The position numbers and the translations under genes were made by a program. 64,000 nucleotides of DNA from Streptomyces violaceusniger Tu 4113 (GTDB taxonomy: Bacteria > Actinomycetota > Actinomycetes > Streptomycetales > Streptomycetaceae): NCBI RefSeq assembly GCF_000147815.2, contig NC_015957.1, forward strand, positions 6,820,001 through 6,884,000, written 5' to 3'. The first letter of the stretch is position 1; each line of letters opens with the position of its first letter. Below are positions 51,133 through 60,560 of the stretch, one piece after another. The notes beneath the pieces were generated by a model. The model searched no databases, was not told the DNA's origin, and saw only the letters and a program-made list of their open reading frames with translations.

Positions 51133-51507
51133 ATGAGTGACGACGTGGTCGTGGTGATAGGCGCCGGCGGCATGGGGCAGGCTGTGGCCCGCCGCATCGG
51201 AACCGGGCGGCACCTGCTGCTCGCCGACCACGACGGGTACATCCTGCAAGCGACCGCCGAGCGCTTGGAGGCGGACCTCATCTCCACTCCCCTGGGCCAG
51301 GCCGAACTCAACGGCGCGTCAGGCGCCGCCATACGGGCCGCCAGCCAAATCTCCCCCGTGCCGCGCCTGGGCACGCCGGAAGATATTGCCGCCGCGGTGG
51401 ACTTCTTACTCAGCCCTGCCGCCCAGTTCATCACAGGCACCGATCTCCTTGTCGACGGCGGCGTCACCACGGTGACGACAGATCCCTGGGCAAAGGACGC
51501 GCAGTAG
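51133..51507 (+). CDS. short-chain dehydrogenase with internal deletion
   Basis: 124 residues against about 275 expected. The N-terminus is a normal SDR nucleotide-binding start, [21 protein letters not shown] to QATAERLEA. It joins directly to [53 protein letters not shown], the standard C-terminal third. The segment with the catalytic Ser, Tyr and Lys, about 150 residues, is gone, and the frame is kept across the join. An enzymatically active product is not expected. Confidence 0.82.
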   Translation: MSDDVVVVIGAGGMGQAVARRIGTGRHLLLADHDGYILQATAERLEADLISTPLGQAELNGASGAAIRAASQISPVPRLGTPEDIAAAVDFLLSPAAQFITGTDLLVDGGVTTVTTDPWAKDAQ

Positions 51508-51535
51508 TCACCCAGCCCGCACTAGGCCAGCACAG

Positions 51536-51552
51536 AGGGCCAGGACGGCCCT
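51536..51552 (+). terminator. small hairpin after the SDR gene
   Basis: AGGGCC-AGGAC-GGCCCT hairpin starts 28 bases after the stop; a run of seven T follows about 30 bases later. Confidence 0.4.
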
Positions 51553-51666
51553 TCCGCGAGTGCGCGCCTCGCCTCATCGGGTCCTTTTTTTGCCTCTTTT
51601 CGCGCAAGGGTCCAGCCGCGCACGCCCTTCAACCAAGCACCTTCATTACGGAGGAGTCACACCCTC

Positions 51667-53889
51667 ATGGCAACCTTCCTGCACAGGATCGGCCAATTCG
51701 CCTTCCGGCGACGCTGGCTAGTCGTTCTCCTGTGGGCCGTCGTCCTCGGCGCCCTCGGCGCCGGCGCAGCCAGCAGCTCGGGCTCGGTAAGTCCGAGCCT
51801 CACCCTGCCCGGCACCGAGTCCCAGCGCGCTTTCGACCTCCTCGGTGAGAAGTTCCCGGCCGCCAACGCCGAAGGCGCCAGCGCTCGTGTCGTGCTGCGG
51901 GCCCCCGAAGGCCAGAAGATCAGCAGCCCTGGCAACCTCACCGCGGTCCAGTCGACCTTGAAGGACCTCAAGGACTCCTCCTCACACGTCGGCCAGGTCA
52001 GCGACCCCTTCGCAACCAAGACGCTCAGTGCGGACGGCACCACCGCCTACGCACAGGTCACCTACACCGTTGCGGGCGCCGACCTGACCGATGCCGACCA
52101 CACCAGGATCGACGACGCGCTGGACGCGGGCCGTGACCAGGGGCTGACGGTCGAAGCATCCGGTGACGCGCTGGCTCCCCCGGAAGGGAGCCACTCCGCG
52201 GAACTCATCGGATTCGCTCTCGCCGCCGTCATCATGGCCATGACTTTCGGGTCCCTGATCGCCGCGGGCCTTCCACTGATCACCGCAGTGGTCGGTGTTG
52301 GCATGAGCATCGCAGCAATCACCGCACTGAGCTCGACCTTCGATCTCAACAGCAACACGTCCGCGCTCGCATCCATGCTTGGCATCGCCGTCGGGATCGA
52401 CTACGCGCTCTTCATCGTCTCCCGCTACCGCTCGGAACGGGCGGAGGGACATGACGCGAAAGAGGCCGCAGCACGAGCCAACGGCACCGCCGGCTCAGCT
52501 GTCGTCTTCGCGGGGATGACTGTCGTCATCGCCCTCGCCGGCCTGGCCGTCGTCAACCTGCCCATGCTCACCGCCATGGGTCTGGCAGCAGCCGGAGCAG
52601 TCGTCGTCGCCGTGCTCGTGGCAGTCACCCTGGTGCCCGCACTGCTGGGATTCGCCAGCGAGCGGGTCCTGGGCAAGGCACGGAAGAAGGCCACCCACAC
52701 GCCGACAGACGCCGAGACAGCCAAGGCGACCATCGGCAAGCGATGGATCACCTACGTACTGCGCAAGCCGGTGAAGGTCCTCGTGCTCGCAGTCGTAGCT
52801 CTCGGCGTCATCGCCGTGCCCGCCACACAGCTCAAGCTCGGGCTGCCCGACGACGGTTCCAAACCCGCCTCCTCCACGCAGCGCAAGGCGTACGATACCC
52901 TGTCCGACTCCTTCGGCCCCGGATTCAACGGTCCGCTGACCGTGACCGTCGACGATCAAACACCCAAGACCGCCCGCACCGCCGCCGCCGACATGGCCAA
53001 AGCCATCGCCGACCTCCCGGACGTGGCGTCCGTGTCACCCGCTGCCTTCAACCAGGCTAGCGACACCGCCATCATCACCGTCATCCCCAAGAGCGGGCCG
53101 AGCGGCGACGCCACCAAGGAACTCGTCGGCGACATCCGGTCGCTTGCTGCCGATACCGGATCGGCCACCGGCGCCCGATCCATGGTGACCGGCACCACCG
53201 CGCTCAACATCGACATCTCCGACAAGTTCAGCGCGGCCATCATGCCCTACCTGGCCCTCGTGGTGGGACTGGCTTTCCTCGTCCTGATCCTGGTCTTCCG
53301 CTCCATCCTGGTCCCGGTCAAGGCCGCACTCGGCTTCCTCCTGTCGGTCCTCGCCTCCCTCGGCGCACTCGTCGCGGTCTTCCAGTGGGGCTGGCTCAAG
53401 GACCTGGTCGGCCTCGAACAGGCCGGCCCGATCATGAGCCTCATGCCGATCCTGCTCGTGGGCATCGTGTTCGGCCTCGCCATGGACTACCAGGTGTTCC
53501 TTGTGACACGCATGCGCGAGGCATACGTCCGCGGCGCCGACGCCCGCACCGCGATCGAAACTGGCTTCAAACACAGCGCCAAGGTCGTCACGGCTGCCGC
53601 CCTCATCATGATCTCCGTCTTCGCCGGCTTCGTCGGTGGCGACGAAACCATGATCAAGGCACTGGGCTTCGGCCTCGCGATCGCCGTGGCATTCGACGCT
53701 TTCGTCGTCCGCATGACGATCGTGCCCGCCGCCCTCGCCCTCCTCGGCGAACGCGCCTGGACCCTGCCCGCCTGGATCGACCGCATCCTGCCCAACGTCG
53801 ATATCGAAGGCGAAAAGCTCGCCCGCCGAACACCGGACGAAGACCTCCAGGACAAGGACCCAACCCCGCAGTACACCAGCCAGCACTGA
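51667..53889 (+). CDS. MMPL-family membrane transporter
   Basis: 740 residues with the two-fold RND/MMPL layout. Each half has one helix (RRRWLVVLLWAVVLGALGAGA; KVLVLAVVALGVIAVPATQL), an extracytoplasmic domain and a five-helix bundle. LGIAVGIDYALFIVSRYRSE and VFGLAMDYQVFLVTRMREAY carry the proton-relay Asp residues. The ends match MmpL3/YdfJ-type actinobacterial transporters of lipids or drugs. Start ATG 51667 with GGAGGAG upstream. No local cargo gene identifies the substrate; the nearby two-component system may regulate it. Confidence 0.88.
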   Translation: MATFLHRIGQFAFRRRWLVVLLWAVVLGALGAGAASSSGSVSPSLTLPGTESQRAFDLLGEKFPAANAEGASARVVLRAPEGQKISSPGNLTAVQSTLKDLKDSSSHVGQVSDPFATKTLSADGTTAYAQVTYTVAGADLTDADHTRIDDALDAGRDQGLTVEASGDALAPPEGSHSAELIGFALAAVIMAMTFGSLIAAGLPLITAVVGVGMSIAAITALSSTFDLNSNTSALASMLGIAVGIDYALFIVSRYRSERAEGHDAKEAAARANGTAGSAVVFAGMTVVIALAGLAVVNLPMLTAMGLAAAGAVVVAVLVAVTLVPALLGFASERVLGKARKKATHTPTDAETAKATIGKRWITYVLRKPVKVLVLAVVALGVIAVPATQLKLGLPDDGSKPASSTQRKAYDTLSDSFGPGFNGPLTVTVDDQTPKTARTAAADMAKAIADLPDVASVSPAAFNQASDTAIITVIPKSGPSGDATKELVGDIRSLAADTGSATGARSMVTGTTALNIDISDKFSAAIMPYLALVVGLAFLVLILVFRSILVPVKAALGFLLSVLASLGALVAVFQWGWLKDLVGLEQAGPIMSLMPILLVGIVFGLAMDYQVFLVTRMREAYVRGADARTAIETGFKHSAKVVTAAALIMISVFAGFVGGDETMIKALGFGLAIAVAFDAFVVRMTIVPAALALLGERAWTLPAWIDRILPNVDIEGEKLARRTPDEDLQDKDPTPQYTSQH

Positions 53890-53895
53890 TCTGCC

Positions 53896-53937
53896 GACCG
53901 GGGTGCCGCGCACGACCTCGTGTGCGGCACCCCGGTC
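53896..53937 (+). terminator. strong hairpin terminator after the MMPL gene
   Basis: GACCGGGGTGCCGC (53896-53909) pairs perfectly with GCGGCACCCCGGTC (53924-53937) over 14 bp with a 14-base loop. Confidence 0.85.
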
Positions 53938-54036
53938 CACGTCTCGTGCGCTGTCGCAGGTCAGGAGTGAAGTTGCGCCGGTTTGGTGGACAACCATCCG
54001 TTTGGGGACACTGGTCCCCGCAAGGAGGAGTCCATC

Positions 54037-54324
54037 GTGCCGAGAACACGCCCGGCCTACCCGCCGGAGTTTCGTCGCCAGATCGTGGAGCTGGTCAGGG
54101 CCGGCCGCACGCCGGAGGAGCTGGCCAAGGAGTTCGAGCCGTCCGCGCAGACCATCCGTGCCTGGGCCGGCCAGGACCGGGTGGACGCCGGAGAGCGCCC
54201 CGGCCTGACCAGCGACGAGAAGGAGGAACTCGCCCAGCTGCGTCGTGAGGTCAAGCAGCTGCGGGAGGAGAAGGAGATCCGCCGCAAGGCCACGGTTTTC
54301 TTCGTCCGGGAGACCGGCCGGTGA
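54037..54324 (+). CDS. IS3-family transposase OrfA
   Basis: 95 residues. YPPEFRRQIVELVRAGRTPEELAKEFEPSAQTIRAWAGQD is the HTH_Tnp_1 domain; EELAQLRREVKQLREEKEIRRKATVFF is the leucine zipper joining OrfB. GTG 54037 with AAGGAGGAG six bases upstream. The stop overlaps the OrfB GTG (GTGA). Confidence 0.88.
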   Translation: MPRTRPAYPPEFRRQIVELVRAGRTPEELAKEFEPSAQTIRAWAGQDRVDAGERPGLTSDEKEELAQLRREVKQLREEKEIRRKATVFFVRETGR

Positions 54325-54640
54325 CGTGCCACCGGCTGATCGACGAGAACACGGCACACCACGACGTCTCCCTCATGGCCCGGCTGCTGGGTGTGTCGCG
54401 GCAGGGCTACTACGCGTGGAAGAGACGCGGCCCCTCCCGCCGTCAGGCCGAGGACGCGGTACTGACCGAGAAGATCAAGGCCCATCATGAGCGGTCCCAC
54501 GGCACCTATGGTGCCCCGCGTATCCGCGCCGACCTGCGCGAGATCGACGGCCTGCCGGTCGGTCGCAGACGCGTGGCCCGTCTGATGCGCGAGGCCGGCC
54601 TGCAAGGGGTGCACCGGCGCACTGGCCGGGCATCGCTGAC
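54321..54640 (+). pseudogene. IS3-family transposase OrfB, truncated
   Basis: MTCHRLIDENTAHHDVSLMARLLGVS, YYAWKRRGPSRRQ, ERSHGTYGAPRIRADLREIDGLPVGRRRVARLMREAGLQGVHRR in consecutive blocks form the HTH_21 region. The rve catalytic core that should follow is missing; from about 54640 the sequence belongs to the next element. Confidence 0.8.
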
Positions 54641-55775
54641 CCTGTGCTTGCCGATAACTTCATCCGTGCAGGTCATGCGGCACGCTGGTATTCGTGGAGG
54701 AGGCCGCCGAGGCGATCACGTCGTCGTATGTCGAGGCGGGCTAATATGTCCGGGTCGTCGATCGGCGCAGGTAATGGGTGCAGTGGGCGGGCGTTGGCGA
54801 TGCCCTGGTGTGGTCGGTGTCCGTTGTAGAACTGCTCGAACTCTCGTAGGGCGTGGAGCAGGTGCCGGTGGTTCCAGATCAAGGTGCGGTCCAGGAGTTC
54901 CCATCTGCAGGTCTGCACCCAGTTCCATGATCGAGTTCATTCTCGGCATCCGAACGCCGCTGAGCACGACCTCGATCCCCGCATCCGCCAGGACGGCATC
55001 GAACAGGTCGGGGAACTTCCCGTCCCGGTCCCTGATCATGTAACGCGCCCGGCAGCCCACGTCCTCAAGATCCATGGCGAGGTTCTTCGCAGCCTGCGCC
55101 ACCCACGCTGAAGTGGGGTGCGCGGTGGCACCCAGCACCCGGATCCGTCGGCTGGCATGCTCGATGACGGCAAGCACGTACATCCGAGCCCCGGACAGGG
55201 TGACCGTTTCGAAGAAGTCACAGGCCAGCAGGGCATCGGCCTGGGAGCGCAGAAAGTCCGCCCACGTGCTGGAGGACCGCTCGGGTGCCGGATCGACGCC
55301 AGCCTCCTGCAAGATCTCCCAGACGGTGGAAGCGGCCACCTTCACGCCCAGGACGAGCAGTTCACCGTGCAGGCGCCGATACCCTCAGCCAGGATTCTCC
55401 CGCGCCAGGCGCAGCACCAGAGCCCGCACAGAGTGCACGGTCCGAGGCCGTCCCGAGCGCCTGGGCCGCGAGGCGGCAGCATGGCGGCGTGCGAGAAGGT
55501 CGCGATGCCAGCGCAGCACCGTGTCCGGACGCACCAGCAGCCGCACCCCGCGGAGCACGTCCGTGGGAAGCCGGTGCAGCAGCGCCGCCAGAAAGGCCCG
55601 ATCGCTCGGAGTGAACCGCACCCGCTCCTTACCGAGTTGGCGCTCCAGCACCACGATCTGATGGCGCAAGGCGAGTATCTCGACAGCCTTGTCTCGATCG
55701 CCCATCGGGAGCAGGCGCAGCATGGCGAACGCATTCGTCACGCCCAAGTAGACCAGTCGCAGCAGCACGGTCGAT
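54641..55775 (-). pseudogene. rve-type transposase, inactivated by nonsense and frameshift
   Basis: On the minus strand from about 55768: LRHQIVVLERQLGKERVRF, VRPDTVLRWHRDLLARRH, ARENPG, then TGA where relatives have TGG (about 55387), then YRRLHGELLVLGVKVAASTVWEIL, LACDFFETVTLSGARMYVLAVIEHA, YMIRDRDGKFPDLFDAVLADAG. At about 54940 two bases are lost (after MNSIMEL) and the tail DRTLIWNHRHLLHALREFEQFYNGHRPHQG resumes in another frame to 54673. It is a diverged cousin of the intact element at 47.2-48.3 kb. The left end (about 54641) contains GTGCAGGTCATGCGGC. Confidence 0.78.
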
Positions 55776-55887
55776 CATCTTGCCGCCGCGAGCGCCAGCC
55801 TGGCGAGAGCGCCCGCCCGGGCGACTACGCCAGTCGACCCCCCGTACACCGCGCACACCGCCTCCCACCAGCGCGGATGATATTTTC

Positions 55888-57240
55888 GGCAAGCGCACTG
55901 CTCGGCGCGGTGTTCGGCCCTGCTGTTACAGGCGAGATGGCTTACGCCACGCGGCTGATGCCGCTGCTGACGCCCAAGATGCTGTTGCTGGCCGACCGCG
56001 GCTTCGATGCCGACGCGTTCCTCGCCTCTGTATCCCACACCGGCGCCCAACTGCTGGTCCGTCTCAACCCCCGCCGCCGTCCAGCCGTGCTGGCCACCTT
56101 GCCTGACGGGTCCTTCCTCACCCGATTCGGCGGACTCAAGCTCCGCATCATCGAAGCCCGCATCACCGTCACGACCAACGACGGACAGCGCATCGGTGAC
56201 CACTACTGGCTGGCCACCACCCTGCTCGACCACCGCACCGACCCGGCTGAGGCCATCGCGCGTCTGTATCACGAGCGCTGGGAAGTCGAATCGGCCTTCT
56301 ACGCGCTACGCCACACCCTTCTGACCGGCCGAGTACTGCGTTCTTGCGACCCATCCGGACTCGAACAGGAGGTCTGGGCACTCCTCACGCTCTACCAGGG
56401 GCCGCCCTCACCGACGCCGGGCACCGTCCCGCCCAATGGGGCCGGCCCACCTGGTCGGGCGAGCGGATGGTGCCGGTGCGGATCGACCTCGCCCGCTCGG
56501 CCGGCACCGACTTCGAGCAGATCGTCCTCACCCTGCGGCTCTCACTCGCCGAGCTCGGCCGCCCGCTGCCCGCCTTCGACATCGCGCTGCGCCGCTACTG
56601 CCTGCGCAGGGCCATGGTGGACGCCACGGAATCTGCCCCGGGCACGGACCCGGACCGCGCAAGCTTCACTGTTGCCCTCCAAGCCGCCCGCGATCAGGTG
56701 ATCACTGCCGTCGGCGTGCTCCCCGCTGACGAGACTGCCGACACCGCCGGCGTCCTCGCGCGGGCCGTCCTGACCGCATTGCTCCCCAGGCGCCGCCCAC
56801 GCATGAGCGCCCGCAGGGTGAAGTGCCCGATGTCTCGATACCCACTCAGTCCAACCGAAAGTCGGCCGTTGAACAGCAAGACCATCACGCACCTGGCCAT
56901 CAACATCCACCGCCCCCACGACACCCACAGCGCACCCGGAGACGGGGGCCCGGCTCCGCAGGTCCCCAGCGCCGCGCTGGCCAGAACCGGCACCAAAGAC
57001 CGCACGCTCCAACTCTTGCGCACTGACCCCCACCGGACCTGGCGCGTGCGCGAGATCGCCAACGCCCTTCAATATCCCAACTTCCATAGCCTTTGCGCCC
57101 AGTTGAGCCGGTGGGCCCGCGAGGGTCTCCTCCATAAACCGGATCACGGCACTTACACGCTCGCAGCCTCATGGATCCACCACGACCGGCCCCAACCACC
57201 AGCGCCAACGTCATTGACGAACCCGCACGGGGCTTAACTA
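55888..57240 (+). pseudogene. IS4-family transposase remnant with foreign insert
   Basis: The 5' part is lost; LLGAVFGPAVTGEMAYATRLMPLLTPKMLLLADRGFDADAFLA starts mid-protein. LYHERWEVESAFYALRHTLLTGRVL is the IS4 Y-(2)-R-(3)-E signature. At 56398, after LLTLYQ, about 200 foreign bases enter (56399-56599). The normal sequence resumes as RRAMVDATESAPGTDPDRASFTVALQAARDQV in a shifted frame and runs to a winged-helix tail ending at 57237. The 5' truncation and frame change make it inactive. Confidence 0.72.
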
Positions 57241-57638
57241 CGCGGCATTGTTTTCAGGGCCCGCATGTTCACCGAGTCGATCGCGCAGCGCGACCAGTCC
57301 AGCTCGCCGCGGGAGCCGAGTTCGTCGAGTACCAGGCGGTGCAGCTTCGCCCATACCCGCGCCTTCGACCACTCGGTGAATCGCCGGTGGGCGGTCGCTC
57401 CCGACGGACCGAACGACGCAGACGGTAGCTGCTGCCACGTGCAGCCCGACGTGGCCACGAACACGATCGCGGCCAGCACTTCCCGGTCACCGTGACGGCG
57501 CCGGCCGCCACCCTGCGGACGACTCGGCGCCTTCGACACCACCCGCTGGAACAACTGCCACAACTCGTCCGGCACCAGCCCGCTCAACGATCCCCACACC
57601 ACGAGCCTATCCAACACTCCAAATGAGATGACCTCTAA
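57241..57638 (-). pseudogene. IS5-family transposase first-frame remnant
   Basis: VVWGSLSGLVPDELWQLFQRVVSKAP, GDREVLAAIVFVATSGCTWQQLP, CAIDSVNMRALK is the first frame of an IS5-type transposase closely related to the one at 43.0 kb. The second frame is missing beyond MRALK. The outer end carries CCAAATGAGATGACCTC, matching the inverted repeat of the 43-kb element. The next element inserted at the TAA adjoining this end. Confidence 0.75.
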
Positions 57639-57710
57639 GTGGGCGGTCCGTGAGGTGATGTCCGTTTCTGGCTGAGGTGGGAGCAAGGACGCTGGTGGAG
57701 GTTCTGTCGG

Positions 57711-58109
57711 CTATTGCTTCCTGGCGAAGTTGCCGGTTTCGGCCTCGGTGAGGATCCCGAGTTTGACCAGGCGTTTCAGCTTGGCGCGGGTGCCTTCGAC
57801 GTTCTTCGACAGCAGTTCGTGGCCGAGGGCTTCACAGACGTCCTTGGCCCGTAGTGGCCCGGTCGCGTGGTTGAAGGCGGCGAGGATGCGGGGGTAGTCC
57901 GAGTGATCGGGCAGGTCCGGCGCGACGGCGGGGAGCCGGTCGGCGAGGCCGGTGACGGTCTTGCGGGTGATCGTGAGGTGCTCCAGGTGCATCTCGGCCT
58001 CCCGCAACCGGGTCTGCAGGTTCTCGATCTGTGCGCGGAGGTCGTCGGCCAGGGCCCGGGCGGCGTCTTCCTGGAGGTCCAGGGCGTCGAGCAGAGGCCG
58101 GATGTTCAC
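57711..58109 (-). CDS. IS passenger: coiled-coil/winged-helix protein coupled to the transposase
   Basis: 132 residues. Residues 1-60 are a heptad coiled coil (LDLQEDAARALADDLRAQI, ENLQTRLREAEMHLEHLTI). The C-terminal half, YPRILAAFNHATGPLRAKDV, CEALGHELLSKNVEGTRAKLKRLVKLGILTEAE, reads like a winged helix. GTG 58109 overlaps the transposase TGA (GTGA), so it is translated by coupling. It could be a transposition regulator or accessory DNA-binding subunit (inference). I recall no named family. Confidence 0.7.
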   Translation of the reverse strand: MNIRPLLDALDLQEDAARALADDLRAQIENLQTRLREAEMHLEHLTITRKTVTGLADRLPAVAPDLPDHSDYPRILAAFNHATGPLRAKDVCEALGHELLSKNVEGTRAKLKRLVKLGILTEAETGNFARKQ

Positions 58110-58954
58110 GCTGCCACCGCCTGCGCCGCGCGCCAGGTGGGGGCGTTCGCCCCGGTGAGGCGTCGGGTCATGACGTGGGTCATCGCCCAGTAGACGCGGG
58201 AGGCGGAGGAGGAGGGGCGGTGCTCGTAGTCGCGGACCAGGTGCCGGTGCAGTATCAGGATCCCGTAGGTCTGCTCGACCCTCCACCGCTTCGGCTGCGG
58301 CACGAACCCCTTGTCCTGTGGGTTGCGTGCGACGATCTCGACGTCAATTCCCAGGCTGGCGCCGTGCATGACGACCTGGTTCTTGAAGCCCTGGTCGACC
58401 AGGGCTTTGCGGACGGTTCGGCCGGCGTGCTCGGCGACCTGGTCCAGCAGGAGGACGCCCGCGGCGTTGTCGTGGGTGTTCGCGGCCAGGACGACGACTG
58501 CGATGACCAGGCCGAGGACGTCCACGGCCAGTCCGCGTTTGCGGCCGGGCACCCGCTTGGCCGGATCGTGGCCACTCGTGGCGGCGGGGACCCCGGCGGC
58601 CACATGGACACTCTGGGTGTCCAGGACCACCAGGGTCGGGTCCTCTAATCGTCGGGCGCGTTCACGGACCTGGCAGCGCAGGAGTTCATGGATGACCTGG
58701 TCGGTTCCGTCGTCCCGCCAGGCGGCGAAGTAGTAGTAGGTCGCGCTCTTCTGCGGCAGGTCGTGCGGGAGATAGGCCCACTGGCAACCGGTCCGCCCCT
58801 GGTAGAGGATCGCGTTCACGATCTCCCGCATGTCATAGGCGCCCTGATGACCGCTGACCGAGCGGTGCCGGTCCTTCCATGCGGTGATCACCGGCTCAAT
58901 CAGAGCCCACTGCTCGTCCGATAAGTCACTCGGGTACGGCTTGCGTTCACTCAC
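58106..58954 (-). CDS. IS5-family transposase
   Basis: 282 residues, single frame. KPYPSDLSDEQWALIEPVI and MREIVNAILYQGRTGCQWAYLPHDLPQKSATYYYFAAWRDDG form the N-terminus. Catalytic acids in PTLVVLDTQSVH, VRKALVDQGFKN and RWRVEQTYGILILHRHLVRDYEH (Y-R-E type end). Intact frame with intact ends and target duplication, so probably recently mobile. Confidence 0.9.
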   Translation of the reverse strand: MSERKPYPSDLSDEQWALIEPVITAWKDRHRSVSGHQGAYDMREIVNAILYQGRTGCQWAYLPHDLPQKSATYYYFAAWRDDGTDQVIHELLRCQVRERARRLEDPTLVVLDTQSVHVAAGVPAATSGHDPAKRVPGRKRGLAVDVLGLVIAVVVLAANTHDNAAGVLLLDQVAEHAGRTVRKALVDQGFKNQVVMHGASLGIDVEIVARNPQDKGFVPQPKRWRVEQTYGILILHRHLVRDYEHRPSSSASRVYWAMTHVMTRRLTGANAPTWRAAQAVAA

Positions 58955-59093
58955 CCAGTCACATCACCAGATCAGCAACCGCGGATCGGCAGAATCCGCC
59001 TGCCGCCACACCATCAGGCGACAACAGATCCACTCAAAAACTCACAAACCGACCACTAAGAAGTGGGCCCGGAGGACCGGGGCATCGGAGGGC

Positions 59094-60560
59094 TTACGCC
59101 TCCGGACCCGGAGCGCCGGACCGGTGGCGCGGGATGCGCAGCCGGAAGAGCGCACCTCCACCGTCGGCCGCCTCCGCGCTGAGCGCGGAGCCGTGCGCCC
59201 GGGCGATCTGCCGGGCCATGGCCAGCCCCAGCCCGGAACCGGGTAGCGCGCGTGCCTGCCGGGAGCGGTAGAAGCGGTCGAAGACGTACGGCAGGTCCTC
59301 GGCGGCGATACCGGGCCCGTGGTCACGGACGGTGAGGTCGATGGCGGGTTCCCCAGAGGTGAGCCGGACCTCCACCTCGGCGCCGGGCGGGCTGAACTTC
59401 GCGGCGTTGTCCAGCAGATTGGTCAGCAGCCGGGCCAGCCGCGCGGGCACCCCGTCCACCGTGACCTCGGCCAGTTCCGCGGTGAAGGCGGTGTGCGCCC
59501 AGTGCGAGCGGGCCTCCTCGACACAGCGCGCGGCCAGCAGATCCAGTCGCACCGGCTCCACCAGCGGCAGCGGCTCCTCGTCCCGCGCCAGCTCGATCAG
59601 GTCGTTGACCAGGCCGGTCACCTCGCGCAACTGGCCGCCGAGCGCCGACGCGGCCCGGTCCCGCTGGGCGGGGGACAGCCGGTCGGCACGGGCCAGCAAC
59701 TCGGCGTTGGTGCGTAGCGCGGTCAGCGGGGTGCGCAGCTCATGGGAGGCGTCGGCCACCAGACGGCGCTGGGCGGCCACCGACTCCTCCAGTTCGCCGA
59801 GCATGGTGTTGAAGCTCCCGGCCAGCCGGGAGATCTCGTCCCCGCGCCGCCCCTCCTCCGGCGGCAGCTCGATGCGATGGGCCGGATCGCGGGTGGCGGC
59901 GATCCGTTCGGCGGTGGCGGTGAGCCGGGTGACCGGCGCCAACGCGCGACGGGAGGCGATATAGCCGAGCCCGGCGGCGAGCAGCGCCCCCGCAGCGCCG
60001 ATGGCGGCGAGCAGCCGCGCGGCCTGGCGTTCGCCCTGCTCGACGGTGTCGGAACGCACGGCGAGCTGGAGCGCGCGAGGGCCCCGCAGCGGGGTGGTCA
60101 GCGTGCGCATCCGGTGTCCGCGCACGGTGACCACGCTGTAGTACGCGCCGCGGGTGCCCGCGGCCACCTGGCGGGTGGCGTCGGTGACCGGGATCAGCAG
60201 GTCCTTGCCCGCCGGGTGCCCCGGTGTGCCCGTCCGGGGGGTGACGACCTGCGCGCAGGCCGGGGCGGCCAGCCAGCGGCATTCGCCGTACAGCGTCCCG
60301 GTGCCCTCGTCACGCCGCTCCTGGGCGAGCAGGGTGGCCTGCTGGGTGAGCTGGAGGTCGAGCTGACGCACCAGTTCGTAGCGGATGACCACGTACGCGG
60401 CGACGCACACCCCGACCGTGACCAGCGCCACCGCGGCCGAGGTGATCAGCGCCATCCGGGTGCGCAGCGGCAGACGGCCCGCCAGGCGGCTCCCGGCTCG
60501 GCGCTCTCCGGATCGACGGTCGCCCGCTGGGCCTTCTCCAGACCGACGGGCGGCGCTCAT
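59094..60560 (-). CDS. OmpR-type sensor histidine kinase
   Basis: 488 residues. A basic N-terminus and one helix (MALITSAAVALVTVGVCVAAYVVI), an extracytoplasmic sensor of about 130 residues with Cys pairs, and a second helix (LLAAIGAAGALLAAGLGYIAS) come first. The HAMP region is followed by HisKA DASHELRTPLTALRTNAELL (phospho-His) and the ATPase N box LLDNAAKF with DHGPGIA and GSGLGLAMARQI. ATG 60560 overlaps the regulator stop (ATGA). It resembles actinobacterial MprB/CseC-like kinases; the signal is unknown. Confidence 0.9.
   Translation of the reverse strand: MSAARRSGEGPAGDRRSGERRAGSRLAGRLPLRTRMALITSAAVALVTVGVCVAAYVVIRYELVRQLDLQLTQQATLLAQERRDEGTGTLYGECRWLAAPACAQVVTPRTGTPGHPAGKDLLIPVTDATRQVAAGTRGAYYSVVTVRGHRMRTLTTPLRGPRALQLAVRSDTVEQGERQAARLLAAIGAAGALLAAGLGYIASRRALAPVTRLTATAERIAATRDPAHRIELPPEEGRRGDEISRLAGSFNTMLGELEESVAAQRRLVADASHELRTPLTALRTNAELLARADRLSPAQRDRAASALGGQLREVTGLVNDLIELARDEEPLPLVEPVRLDLLAARCVEEARSHWAHTAFTAELAEVTVDGVPARLARLLTNLLDNAAKFSPPGAEVEVRLTSGEPAIDLTVRDHGPGIAAEDLPYVFDRFYRSRQARALPGSGLGLAMARQIARAHGSALSAEAADGGGALFRLRIPRHRSGAPGPEA

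Larger units (their letters stand above)
53966..54640 (+). mobile_element. IS3-family element, right part lost (approximate ends)
   Basis: The left end lies near TGAAGTTGCGCCGG (about 53968). OrfA is complete and OrfB is cut after about 105 codons, where the rve-type remnant begins near 54640. The right half of the element is not found on the other side, so a deletion accompanied or followed the insertion. Confidence 0.65.
57639..59056 (-). mobile_element. IS5-superfamily element with coupled passenger gene, TAA target duplication
   Basis: 1418 bp. The ends GTGGGCGGTCCGTGAG (left) and GTGGTCGGTTTGTGAG (right, reverse complement) are imperfect inverted repeats. They are flanked by TAA at 57636-57638 and TAA at 59057-59059, a 3-bp duplication as in TNA-targeting IS5 subgroups. 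Both the transposase and the downstream small gene lie inside, so the passenger moved with the element. Confidence 0.85.

Noticed and set aside
50856..51470. Minus-strand frame through the kinase-SDR gap and the SDR gene
   Set aside because: Part reads like coding sequence (VTDPDAQRRLAAYL), but it overlaps the SDR on the other strand and has no supportable start or domain; kept only as a note in the gap entry.
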